From VFJQ01 sp044226525 (GTDB lineage Bacteria; Verrucomicrobiota; Verrucomicrobiia; Chthoniobacterales; Chthoniobacteraceae), in assembly GCA_044226525.1 (NCBI GenBank), contig JBGAGV010000030.1:1-64000 (forward strand): 64,000 nucleotides of DNA, read 5' to 3'. The notes beneath the pieces are model-generated. The model was given only the letters and a program-made list of their open reading frames with translations. It was not told the DNA's origin and ran no database searches. How positions within the stretch are numbered: position 1 is the first letter of the stretch; each line of letters begins with the position of its first letter. Position numbers and translations under genes: made by a program. This document shows, one piece after another, positions 1-7,928 of this stretch.

Positions 1-23
1 GCGGGTCGCCGGCGCTCCATGAG

Positions 24-758
24 TCAGAGGAGTTTGGCGGCTTCTTCGATCTGGCGGAGGACTTCGGGGGTGAGGCCGGTGGGTTTGGGTGGGGGGCGAT
101 GGGCGCGTTCGTAGCGCATCTTGGAATCCTCGAACCGGTCGCGGGCGAGTTGGAGGGCCTTTTCGCGCAGGGCGACGGTCTGGGTCCATTGACGTTCCCG
201 CTGGCGCTGGCGCCAGGTGTCCCGGGCGGATTGCAACTCGAGGCGGCGCTGGCGGTCCACGGCAGCGGTGGCCAGGGCGAGCAGACGGGCGTTGCGCTCG
301 GCCAGGGCGAGGTCGAGGAGGAGCTTCTGGGCAGAGGCGTGGGCGCGGGCGATTTCGACGGGGTCGAGGTCGATCAGGTCTTCGCTGTCGCGGGCCTGTT
401 CGAGGAGTTCGCGCAGCTGGAACCACGCGCAGAACCGGCGCAGGGAAGTGATCGCGACCTCGATGCCTCCGGTGGCGAGTTGTTCCCGGGCAAAGGCGAC
501 CCCGCCGCGGCCCGAGCCGGAGCCGTCGCGGCCGGCTTCGCACCAGGCCATGATTTCTTCCTGTCTGGCGCGAGGCAGATTTTTGAGGACACAATCGGAG
601 CGGACCTTGCGGCCGGTCAGCAGAGCGATGCTGCCGGGAGCTGCGGCGAGCGGATGGGGTGGATCAGGCGAATCTTTTTTTGCCGGACGTTTCGAGCGCT
701 GCGGAGCCGAGGGCGCCGCGTCTTCGGAAGGACTGCCAGACCGCGTGAGTGGTTTCAT
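24..758 (-). CDS. Hypothetical protein with small-terminase-like helical region
   Basis: I do not recognise this 244-residue protein with certainty. It has a basic, Pro/Ser/Lys-rich N-terminus of about 35 residues, then a segment near residues 57-112 (LKNLPRARQEEIMAWC, later GGIEVAITSLRRFCAW) whose spacing resembles the helix-turn-helix of small-terminase/DUF3486-like proteins. From about residue 125 to the end it is a long Arg/Glu/Leu/Ala-rich helix, probably a coiled coil. A GGAGG ribosome-binding site lies 5 nt upstream of the ATG, which fixes the start. No phage structural genes are next to it, so a phage role is only a family-level guess; a stand-alone DNA-binding protein is equally possible. 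Confidence 0.6.
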   Translation of the reverse strand: MKPLTRSGSPSEDAAPSAPQRSKRPAKKDSPDPPHPLAAAPGSIALLTGRKVRSDCVLKNLPRARQEEIMAWCEAGRDGSGSGRGGVAFAREQLATGGIEVAITSLRRFCAWFQLRELLEQARDSEDLIDLDPVEIARAHASAQKLLLDLALAERNARLLALATAAVDRQRRLELQSARDTWRQRQRERQWTQTVALREKALQLARDRFEDSKMRYERAHRPPPKPTGLTPEVLRQIEEAAKLL

Positions 759-965
759 AGGCGCCTCCTATCGGCCCCGGCGCGAATTCCCGCGAACCGT
801 CCATTCCCTCCATTCTGTGGGTTCCGGGTATCTTTTTGGTGAACGGGGCAAATGCCCTCTCCATGGCCTCCGAAAACCGGCTTCACGCGGTGCCATTCGG
901 GGCAGGCGCTAATCGTTGGGGGGCTGAAACTCCCGGGTGCGGCCTCGCCCCACTCGGAAGTGAAG

Positions 966-2882
966 TCAGGCGCGGGTGAAGATGCGGGCTTCGGGCGGGC
1001 GGGCGAGCTTGTCGGCGAGGGCGCGGAAGCTGCCGTGCGGAGCGAAGACGAGTTTGCGGCCGGGGAGTTTGATGCTGGGGAGAAGGCGGTTCACGAGGGC
1101 CTGCTCGAGGTCGCGATTCGCGAGGCCATGCCAGGGGCGTTTCATCCGGAGGCACAGGACGAAGAGGCGCTGCTTTTGGAAATACTTCATCTGCTTCTGC
1201 GCGAGGTCGGCAGTGTGGACGGCGGGATCGTGGCGCAGAAGCGTGAGCAGGGGTTCGAGTTCCGCAGCAGTGAGCCCGTGCGGGATAAAGGTATCGGCGG
1301 CGGTGACGCTGTTGCGTTCTTCCTGAGACTTGGTGAGGTTGGTCTGATGGCGGTCCACGCGGGCTTTGAGCTCGCGAATCAGCTCCGTGCGGCCGGTGCG
1401 GTGAGCGTAGGCGAGGAGGACGTCGCACGCGGTGGGAACACCGTCTTCGTCTTCGGCCATGGCGCGTTCGAGGAGTTCGATCCCGCGGTCGTCGTTTTCG
1501 GCGAGGAGATGCCGGCCGAGGTGGAAATTGGCGGGGGCGTGGCCGGGCCGCGCGGCGAGTAACTCACGCAGGAGCGGTGCGGCCGCCGCATCGCCTTCGA
1601 GGCGCATGAGGACGACGGCTTTGTCCCACAGATCCTCGGTAGAGGCCACCGGGACGGCGGTGTCGAGGCGGGTGAGACGATCCTGGAGTGCGCCGGCGCA
1701 GGCGTGGCGCTCCTGCCAGTGTTTGGCGCAGTCTTTTTCCCAGCGAACCTGCACGGCGGCGCGGACGGTTTCGAGCGAGTCGCCGAGGAGGGTCTCGGCG
1801 GCATTTGGCAGGAGGACGGGCGGCCACTCGGGATATTCCGCGCGCTCCACCCCGGGTGGAAGGCGATCGAGGGAGCGCAGCCGGGCGGAGAGGCAGGGGT
1901 GGGTGTCGGCGTTGTTCGTGACCCAGCGAAAAGACTGCACGAGCCAGGTGGGAGCTTCGGCAGGTGGTGGGGCACGAAGACGGTCGCGCAGGCGGAGGAA
2001 AACGTCGGTGGGAGGCTGGGCGCTGCGATTCGCTTCGAGCCACAGGTCGGGCCAGAATTTTTCGGAGAGGAGCCGATCGTAGAGATCGACGCGGAGCAGG
2101 GAACTGGCGACGTGCTCGGTGCCTGCGACACGCGCGGCGACGGCATCCGCCTCGAATTCGAACGCCCGCGACAGCACGAAGGCGTGAGCGTTGAACCGGG
2201 GCCAGAACCACTCGATGAATTTGTTGATGAGGGGCCGCAGCGAGACCTGGCCGGCGACGTGCGGTTTGTTGCGGAAGTTTTCGAAGACGTGCTCCCACGT
2301 GCGGCGCAGGCGGTAAACCCAGCCGCTGGCGCGGGCGTGCCGGCGGGAGCGGTGTGCAAATTCATGCGCCAGCACCGCGCGCACTTCATCGGCGGAAAGG
2401 CTTTCGAGCAGGGGCAGGCCGAGGGTGAGGTAATGCCGGGGCCAGCCGAGCACGCCGAGGCGCGGGACTTCGCTGACGCCCGCATTGCAATAGCCGGTGA
2501 TGAGGACGCGATCGAACGACGGCACCTGCAATTCGCCGCGCAGGGATTTGAGCATGGCGAAAAGCACCGGGGCTGTGGCGGCGGTGACCCGGTGGCCTTC
2601 CGGCGGCTGGAGGCTGACCCAGAGGGTGCGAACGACACTGGCGGTGACGAGGAGAATCACCACGCTGCCGATGAAGATGAGCAGCCATGACTCAGCCAGC
2701 GGCAGGGCGAACGCCGGCAGAATAAACAGGGCTCCGAGTCCGAGCCCGAGGCTGTAGCAGCCGAAGAAGCCCAGATAGCCGATGAGCGCCAGGGCGACGA
2801 CGCGCCCCTGAAGCGCACCGGGACGGTCCCGGTAACTCTCTTCGATCTGCGCGACGTGACGGTCGAATTCCTCGTGCGTCAT
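966..2882 (-). CDS. M48-family membrane metallopeptidase with C-terminal TPR-like region
   Basis: A 638-residue membrane zinc peptidase. Two to three hydrophobic segments occupy about residues 27-90. The zinc motif HEFAH sits at about residues 173-177, and the downstream FEFEAD near residues 241-246 supplies the third ligand, the usual M48 arrangement (HtpX/Ste24-like). The C-terminal half is helical and repeat-like (for example LLRELLAARPGHAPANFHLG), suggesting TPRs for protein contacts. It starts 12 nt after the stop of the zinc-ribbon/TPR membrane protein, so the two are very likely one operon. Such proteins usually degrade misfolded or specific membrane proteins; the substrate here is unknown. 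Confidence 0.85.
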   Translation of the reverse strand: MTHEEFDRHVAQIEESYRDRPGALQGRVVALALIGYLGFFGCYSLGLGLGALFILPAFALPLAESWLLIFIGSVVILLVTASVVRTLWVSLQPPEGHRVTAATAPVLFAMLKSLRGELQVPSFDRVLITGYCNAGVSEVPRLGVLGWPRHYLTLGLPLLESLSADEVRAVLAHEFAHRSRRHARASGWVYRLRRTWEHVFENFRNKPHVAGQVSLRPLINKFIEWFWPRFNAHAFVLSRAFEFEADAVAARVAGTEHVASSLLRVDLYDRLLSEKFWPDLWLEANRSAQPPTDVFLRLRDRLRAPPPAEAPTWLVQSFRWVTNNADTHPCLSARLRSLDRLPPGVERAEYPEWPPVLLPNAAETLLGDSLETVRAAVQVRWEKDCAKHWQERHACAGALQDRLTRLDTAVPVASTEDLWDKAVVLMRLEGDAAAAPLLRELLAARPGHAPANFHLGRHLLAENDDRGIELLERAMAEDEDGVPTACDVLLAYAHRTGRTELIRELKARVDRHQTNLTKSQEERNSVTAADTFIPHGLTAAELEPLLTLLRHDPAVHTADLAQKQMKYFQKQRLFVLCLRMKRPWHGLANRDLEQALVNRLLPSIKLPGRKLVFAPHGSFRALADKLARPPEARIFTRA

Positions 2883-2894
2883 GCCTTTGTCGAG

Positions 2895-5489
2895 TTAGTG
2901 CGCCGAAGCGGTGGCGCGGGCGATGAGATGGTGCGGGAAATGCATGCTCACGTTGAGCCGCTGGGCCAGCACGCTGTAGTCGGCCCGGCGAGTGGAATGT
3001 TTCGCGGCGAGCACTGCGCAGACGAGCGCCTTGTCGTCCGGTTGCCCGAAAAAGGCGGCGAGCGTCGCATCGGTGGGAGGTTGCGGAGAGCGAAGCAGAA
3101 CCGCCGCCTGCTGGTCGTCGGAGTCGCCGTGTTCCAGTCGGGCGATGGTGCGCGCTTCCCATTCCCGGGCCGCTCCTTCGTCGCCGCCGAGGCGGTAGCA
3201 AAGTGACAGGGCCAGCAAGTTGTAGGATGAGATGGCGTCGAGCTTCATGGCCGACAAGATGCCGGCGGCTGCTTTAGGATCGCCGAGTTCGATGGCTGCT
3301 ACGTAGCAGGCGATTCGGCCGGTGAGCGTCTGATCCTTGGCGGCGTGGCGAGCGAGGTCGCGAAAACCGCCCGACGCGTAGAGCCAATGCCGCTGCGTGA
3401 GATCCTGGGCCATCTTCGCGCCCGGGCCAAATCGCTCGATGGCCCGCACGTAGTCATCGGCGACACGCCTGGCTTCGGTGGGCTGATTTTGTGCGGTCAA
3501 CACGTCGATCATTTTCTCGACCGTGTCGTAATCGGGCCGGCCGCTTTTTAGCTTCTGATTCAACTCCGACTCGATCGTGGCCACTTCGCCCAGGGCGAGG
3601 CGCGTGAGGAAGAGTTGCTCGGCGAATTGCCCGTCTTCCGGCCGCAACTCGACCGCGTGAGCGAGCAGCGGGCGCGCCTTCTCCCAATCCGGCACCGACA
3701 TCCAGTTGGAGCCGCGGGCGAAGAGTGGATAAGGATTGTTCTGGTCCGCCGCGATGGCGCGATCGAACCACTCCACTTTCTTTTCCGGAACCATCTCGAC
3801 CCGGCCGCGCAGATAGAGCACGGCGGAATCGTTCGGGTGAAGCCGCAGCGTGCCGTCGTAGAGGGAGGCGAGCCACTCCCCGGTTTTCTGGCCATGGGCA
3901 AAGCTAGTGTAAAGACGATGCCACTGGATATTCACGGGGTATTTCTTTAGGCCGGGCTCGAGGAATTTGGCCCCGCGCGACAGCTCGTTCGCCTGAGCCA
4001 CCGAGTTGGCGTAGGCTTGGAGGAGACCTTCGTCATTGGGCGACTGGGCTAGCGACCATTCGGCGAGGTTGAGCGCCTCGGTGTGCCGATTGGTGAGATT
4101 GAGTTCCTGCACCAGCCCGACCATGGGCTGCCCCCACAACTCCAGATTCGTGAGGGTGCGGCTCTCAGTGCTTTTGAGCTGGAGGCTGGCCGGGAGCACG
4201 GCAAAGGGGTGAGTGACGTTGCCGATGGATTCAAAGCTCCGCCCGAAGTGCACCGTGGTCTGAGCGGGTGGGGGATTGCGCGAATACGTCACGCGATTTT
4301 CCAGCATGACCGCGGAGCCGCCGACGTTGATGAGCCAGACGGGGTGGTCCGACCAGCGGTCGAAATAATCGACCGCGCGCACGTCGAAGTCGAACTCGTC
4401 CGGCTGTCCCGCAATGATGCGGGCGTGGTAATGGCCTTCCTTGAGCACCACTTCCTGCGGACGGCCCTTGGTGACATCGAACCGGCCGACGCCGTCGATG
4501 ACGACCTGAGCCGAGTCCTTCAGGCCGCTGACGAGGTAGAGAGTGCGATGCCACTGGATGTAGAGGTTGCTGATCACGAGGGCGAGAACGCCGAGCGCGA
4601 CGATGCCGGCGACGATGGCGAGATTGCGCCAGGTCAGTTCAGGCGAGGCGGGTGCCGGTTTGGCGCCGCCGCTGCCAAAGAAGCTCTTCCAACTCCATTT
4701 TCGTTTCGGGAGAATCGTTTCCTTGCGCCGGCCCAGCGCTTTTTCCGAAAGCTCCACCTTTTTGCGAAAGCCGACGATCTGACTGGCGTGAGGGAATTCA
4801 GCGAGCAGGTGCCGGAAAATTTCCAGCGCCGGTTCGTGGCGGCCCGCGCGCTGGTAAGCGTCGCCGAGGGTTTCCAGCGACTGGAGAGGGTAAACCTGAG
4901 CGGCGCCGGGCTTTTCCAGGAAATCGAGCAGTGCACGCGCCTCGTCGAGTTTGCCCTCGGCAATGCGCTGCACGGCGACGCCATCGCGAGCTTCGGGCAG
5001 GTCGGGACGCAACTCCAGGGCACGGTCGAAATACGGAGCCGCCTGCGTCATCTGCCCGATCCCGGACAGCGCACTGCCGAGGTAGGCGTGCACCTTGGCA
5101 TCGTTGGGGAACTTCTCCGTCATGGCTTGCCGGAACTTCGCCGCCTCGGCCATCTGGTGGAAGTTCAGCATGGTCTGGTGCAACTCCATGGCGGCTTCCG
5201 GCGTGGGGTTGGCCTCGTATTTGTCCATGGCCCCGGAGACGTTGAGTTGCTTGGCCGTCTCCCATTTGTCCGCATCCACGGCAAAATGGCGGCTGCAGAC
5301 CGGGCATTGGTCGATGATGCGTTTGCGCCCCAGCGGGATGATCGGAATAAAAATCACGACGAACCACAGCCGCGTGTCGTAGGAGGTGAGGGTGAGATCG
5401 CGATTGCACGAGCGACAGGTGCCATGGCGGGTTTCGACATTCCGCTTTCCGTAATAGTGGGTTCCGATTCCGTTGTAGGTCGTGGGCAT
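2895..5489 (-). CDS. Zinc-ribbon, single-TM, TPR-repeat membrane protein
   Basis: About 864 residues from the chosen ATG at 5489; an earlier in-frame start would add 17 residues with no domain match (MILFGRCILC). The N-terminus carries two Cys pairs, CRSC near residue 25 and CPVC near residue 62, flanking a hydrophobic stretch (WFVVIFIPIIPLGR), a zinc-ribbon-like membrane hairpin. TPR-type repeats follow (AKVHAYLGSALSGIGQMTQA), then one clear transmembrane helix near residues 288-311, and a large C-terminal part with more TPRs. It lies directly upstream of, and in the same direction as, the M48 peptidase, so it may present substrates to it or scaffold it (inference). No enzymatic motif is visible. 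Confidence 0.75.
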   Translation of the reverse strand: MPTTYNGIGTHYYGKRNVETRHGTCRSCNRDLTLTSYDTRLWFVVIFIPIIPLGRKRIIDQCPVCSRHFAVDADKWETAKQLNVSGAMDKYEANPTPEAAMELHQTMLNFHQMAEAAKFRQAMTEKFPNDAKVHAYLGSALSGIGQMTQAAPYFDRALELRPDLPEARDGVAVQRIAEGKLDEARALLDFLEKPGAAQVYPLQSLETLGDAYQRAGRHEPALEIFRHLLAEFPHASQIVGFRKKVELSEKALGRRKETILPKRKWSWKSFFGSGGAKPAPASPELTWRNLAIVAGIVALGVLALVISNLYIQWHRTLYLVSGLKDSAQVVIDGVGRFDVTKGRPQEVVLKEGHYHARIIAGQPDEFDFDVRAVDYFDRWSDHPVWLINVGGSAVMLENRVTYSRNPPPAQTTVHFGRSFESIGNVTHPFAVLPASLQLKSTESRTLTNLELWGQPMVGLVQELNLTNRHTEALNLAEWSLAQSPNDEGLLQAYANSVAQANELSRGAKFLEPGLKKYPVNIQWHRLYTSFAHGQKTGEWLASLYDGTLRLHPNDSAVLYLRGRVEMVPEKKVEWFDRAIAADQNNPYPLFARGSNWMSVPDWEKARPLLAHAVELRPEDGQFAEQLFLTRLALGEVATIESELNQKLKSGRPDYDTVEKMIDVLTAQNQPTEARRVADDYVRAIERFGPGAKMAQDLTQRHWLYASGGFRDLARHAAKDQTLTGRIACYVAAIELGDPKAAAGILSAMKLDAISSYNLLALSLCYRLGGDEGAAREWEARTIARLEHGDSDDQQAAVLLRSPQPPTDATLAAFFGQPDDKALVCAVLAAKHSTRRADYSVLAQRLNVSMHFPHHLIARATASAH

Positions 5490-5624
5490 GGTGGGAGAGT
5501 GAGCCGAATAGCAAAGGATGCATCTGCCGAACAGAATCAAACGTTTTGCTGGTTGCGTGCGCGATGGAATGGGCGAAGAAAGGCCTGCGGAACAGGCCCG
5601 TCGCGGGTTATGCTAGTGGAGTCT

Positions 5625-5693
5625 GAAGTGACGAACGAATGCCGCTCTGTGTCACTTATCGTCTGTTGAGCGGAGTGGTAGGCTCGTCACTTC
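5625..5693. promoter_or_regulatory. Inverted repeat upstream of the XRE-receiver gene, candidate operator
   Basis: GAAGTGACGA at 5625-5634 is matched by its exact reverse complement TCGTCACTTC at 5684-5693, ending 12 nt before the ATG at 5706. A related GTCACTTA lies between them at 5651-5658. Because the downstream protein begins with an XRE-type helix-turn-helix, an autoregulatory operator is a natural reading, but the 49-nt spacing could also simply form a stem-loop. Confidence 0.35.
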
Positions 5694-5705
5694 AACTTCA
5701 CACGA

Positions 5706-6386
5706 ATGACTGCTGGTAACGTCAAAACCGCCTTTGGAACCGCCGTCCGCAGCAAACGCTGCGAGAAAGGGTTGTCCCAGGAAGAGTTGGCAGACCGGGC
5801 CGGGTTGCACCGCACTTACGTGTCGGATGTGGAACGGGGGGCGCGGAACCCTTCGTTGCAAAGCATCGAGAAACTCGCCGGAGCGCTGGAGTTGTCGGTT
5901 TCGGCGTTGTTTCAGCCACTTTCCAAGGACGCCGCTCTGGCTCGGGAGCACGTCGAGATTTTGCTCGTGGAGGACGATCGGCAGGATGTGGAACTGACGC
6001 TGCACGCCTTTCGGAAGGCGCAGTTCAGCAACGTGGTTCACGTGGTCGAGGATGGGGCCCAGGCGCTCGATTTTCTGTTTGCGGCAGGCAAGTTCGAGCG
6101 TCGGCGCAATCAAGCCCTGCCGGGCGTGGTGCTGCTGGATTTGAATCTCCCGAAGATCGACGGGCTCGAGGTGCTCCGGCGAATGAAGGAGGATGTGCGG
6201 ACGCGGAACGTGCCGGTGATCGTGCTGACCGCCTCAAGCCATGATCTGCACATCGAGACGTGCCGGCGGCTGGGGGCGGCGAGTTACATCGTGAAGCCGG
6301 TCGGGTTTCAGAATTTCAGCGAAGTCACCCCGCTGCTGCATCTGGATTGGGCGCTGGTGCGGCAGCGCGAGGCGGCCGGAAATTGA
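5706..6386 (+). CDS. XRE-family HTH fused to a response-regulator receiver domain
   Basis: A 226-residue fusion. Residues about 9-65 form a Cro/C1-type helix-turn-helix (GLSQEELADRAGLHRTYVSD, ERGARNPSL). Residues about 84-205 form a receiver domain: acidic pocket EDD at 89-91, phospho-acceptor D145 in LLDLNLPKIDG, T175 in VLTAS and K197 in IVKPVG. The insertion FLFAAGKFERRRNQALP is typical of the Rcp1-like receivers that work with phytochrome-type or hybrid kinases. The order, DNA-binding domain first and receiver last, is reversed relative to classical response regulators. It is convergent with cardiolipin synthase (4-nt gap). The partner kinase is not obvious; the hybrid kinases downstream are candidates. 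Confidence 0.88.
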   Translation: MTAGNVKTAFGTAVRSKRCEKGLSQEELADRAGLHRTYVSDVERGARNPSLQSIEKLAGALELSVSALFQPLSKDAALAREHVEILLVEDDRQDVELTLHAFRKAQFSNVVHVVEDGAQALDFLFAAGKFERRRNQALPGVVLLDLNLPKIDGLEVLRRMKEDVRTRNVPVIVLTASSHDLHIETCRRLGAASYIVKPVGFQNFSEVTPLLHLDWALVRQREAAGN

Positions 6387-6390
6387 GTTG

Positions 6391-7812
6391 CTAGAGCAAC
6401 GAGTCGAGCAGGCGTGCGAGGTTTTGGACCGTGCGCTGGAACGGTGGGCGCTGGCGCCAGGTGTCGAGGTCGAGTTCCTCGCTTTGGGAGAGGTAGCGTT
6501 CCTCTACGGCACGAAGCTGCGCGGCGACGACGGGATCGTAAACGACGAGGGTGGCTTCGGCATTGAGCGCGAAGGAGCGGATGTCGATATTCGAGGAGCC
6601 GAGCAGAGCGATCGAGTCGTCGATGCTGAGGTGCTTGGCGTGCAGGAAGCCGGGGCGATAGAGATGCACGCGCACGCCCCCGTCGAGCAGTTCGTCGTAG
6701 TAGGAACGCTGCGCGAGCTGGGTGAGCCGCTGATTGGCGTGCTGGGAGACGACGAGCCGCACGTCCACCCCGCGCCGCACGGCGGTGATGAGGGCTTCGA
6801 GGAACGGTTCGTTTGGCACGAAGTAAGGGGTGGTGATGACGATGCGCTTCCGGGCGGCGTGCAGCAGCGCGACGAAAAACTCCTCGCCGTTTTCACGCTG
6901 GTAACCCGGCGTGCTGGGGAGCAGTTGAGCGGGGGACGTTCCCGTCGTGGGCACGTCGGGGAAGTAGGGATCGAGACTCTCCAGGTGCGCACCCGATTCG
7001 ATGAAGCGATCGGACAGGATGATGGCCTGAATCTGGGCGACCACGGGACCCGTGACGCGGGCGGTGAGTTCCTGGTTAGGATAGCCGGGCACGAACCGTG
7101 GTTCGACGATATTCTGCGAGCCCGCATAGCCGATGCGGCCATCGATGACCGCGAGCTTGCGATGGTTGCGCAGGTCGAAGCGCGCGGCGTTGTGCCGCCA
7201 GAAACCGACGGGCAGCATGGTGACGACTTCGACGCCGGCTTCCCGCAGGCGCGGAGTAAGACGACGCAACCCATCGCGGGACCCGACGGCATCGGCCATG
7301 AGCCGGCTCTGCACTCCGCGCTGTGCGGCCTTTTTCAAGGCGGTGGCGAGCCGCCGCCCGATGCCGTCGTCCGCGAAGATATAGGTGAGCACGTGGACGT
7401 GGTGTGTCGCGGCGTCGATGTCGGCCACGAGCCGCGCGATGGTGCTTTCGTAGTCCGGCAGTAGTTCGACCGAGTTGCCCGCGAAGACGTGGAAATCGCC
7501 AAGCCGGGCTGCGAGCCCCGGCAGGTGCGTGAGGTAGGCGGGGAGAACGGGTTCGCAGATGACATGTTTGCGCGTGCGGTCCTGCTCGTCGGCGAGGCGC
7601 TGGGAAAGCCTGGTCTGTTCTTCGATGCGGACGCGCGGCACGCGAATGCGACCGAAGAGGGCATAGAGCAACAGCCCGGGCCACGGCAGCAGGAAGATGA
7701 GGAGCAGCCACGTGCGGGACGCCGCCGCCGGACGCTGCTGCGGCACGTAGATCAGCATGACGATGCGGATCGTCCATGCGCTGATCAAATAGAGGGTGCT
7801 CCAGAGCGGCAT
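6391..7812 (-). CDS. cls: Cardiolipin synthase (phospholipase D superfamily)
   Basis: A 473-residue membrane enzyme that joins two phosphatidylglycerol molecules into cardiolipin (family knowledge). It starts with two hydrophobic segments (LYLISAWTIRIVMLIYV and LLLIFLLPWPGLLLYALFG), as in bacterial Cls. Both catalytic HKD motifs are present: NHRKLAVIDGRIGYAGSQN and, near the C-terminus, HAKHLSIDD followed by GSSNIDIRS. I chose the ATG at 7812; the longer frame adds 28 residues (MPAAAICQPK) without membrane character and would crowd the divergent promoter region of the sigma54 activator. Confidence 0.92.
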   Translation of the reverse strand: MPLWSTLYLISAWTIRIVMLIYVPQQRPAAASRTWLLLIFLLPWPGLLLYALFGRIRVPRVRIEEQTRLSQRLADEQDRTRKHVICEPVLPAYLTHLPGLAARLGDFHVFAGNSVELLPDYESTIARLVADIDAATHHVHVLTYIFADDGIGRRLATALKKAAQRGVQSRLMADAVGSRDGLRRLTPRLREAGVEVVTMLPVGFWRHNAARFDLRNHRKLAVIDGRIGYAGSQNIVEPRFVPGYPNQELTARVTGPVVAQIQAIILSDRFIESGAHLESLDPYFPDVPTTGTSPAQLLPSTPGYQRENGEEFFVALLHAARKRIVITTPYFVPNEPFLEALITAVRRGVDVRLVVSQHANQRLTQLAQRSYYDELLDGGVRVHLYRPGFLHAKHLSIDDSIALLGSSNIDIRSFALNAEATLVVYDPVVAAQLRAVEERYLSQSEELDLDTWRQRPPFQRTVQNLARLLDSLL

Positions 7813-7928
7813 GGCGGCGGAGGATGCGGTGCCGAGTCTGGAGTGTCGATGCAGGAGGGGCATTCTTTTCGGTTGGCAGATGGCCGCTGCGGGCAAAGAA
7901 GTTGCGCCGGCGTCTGTGCGCCCTGTCC

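Noticed and set aside
24..758. Prophage remnant based on the small-terminase-like protein
   Set aside because: No other phage gene, integrase or att-like repeat is near it.
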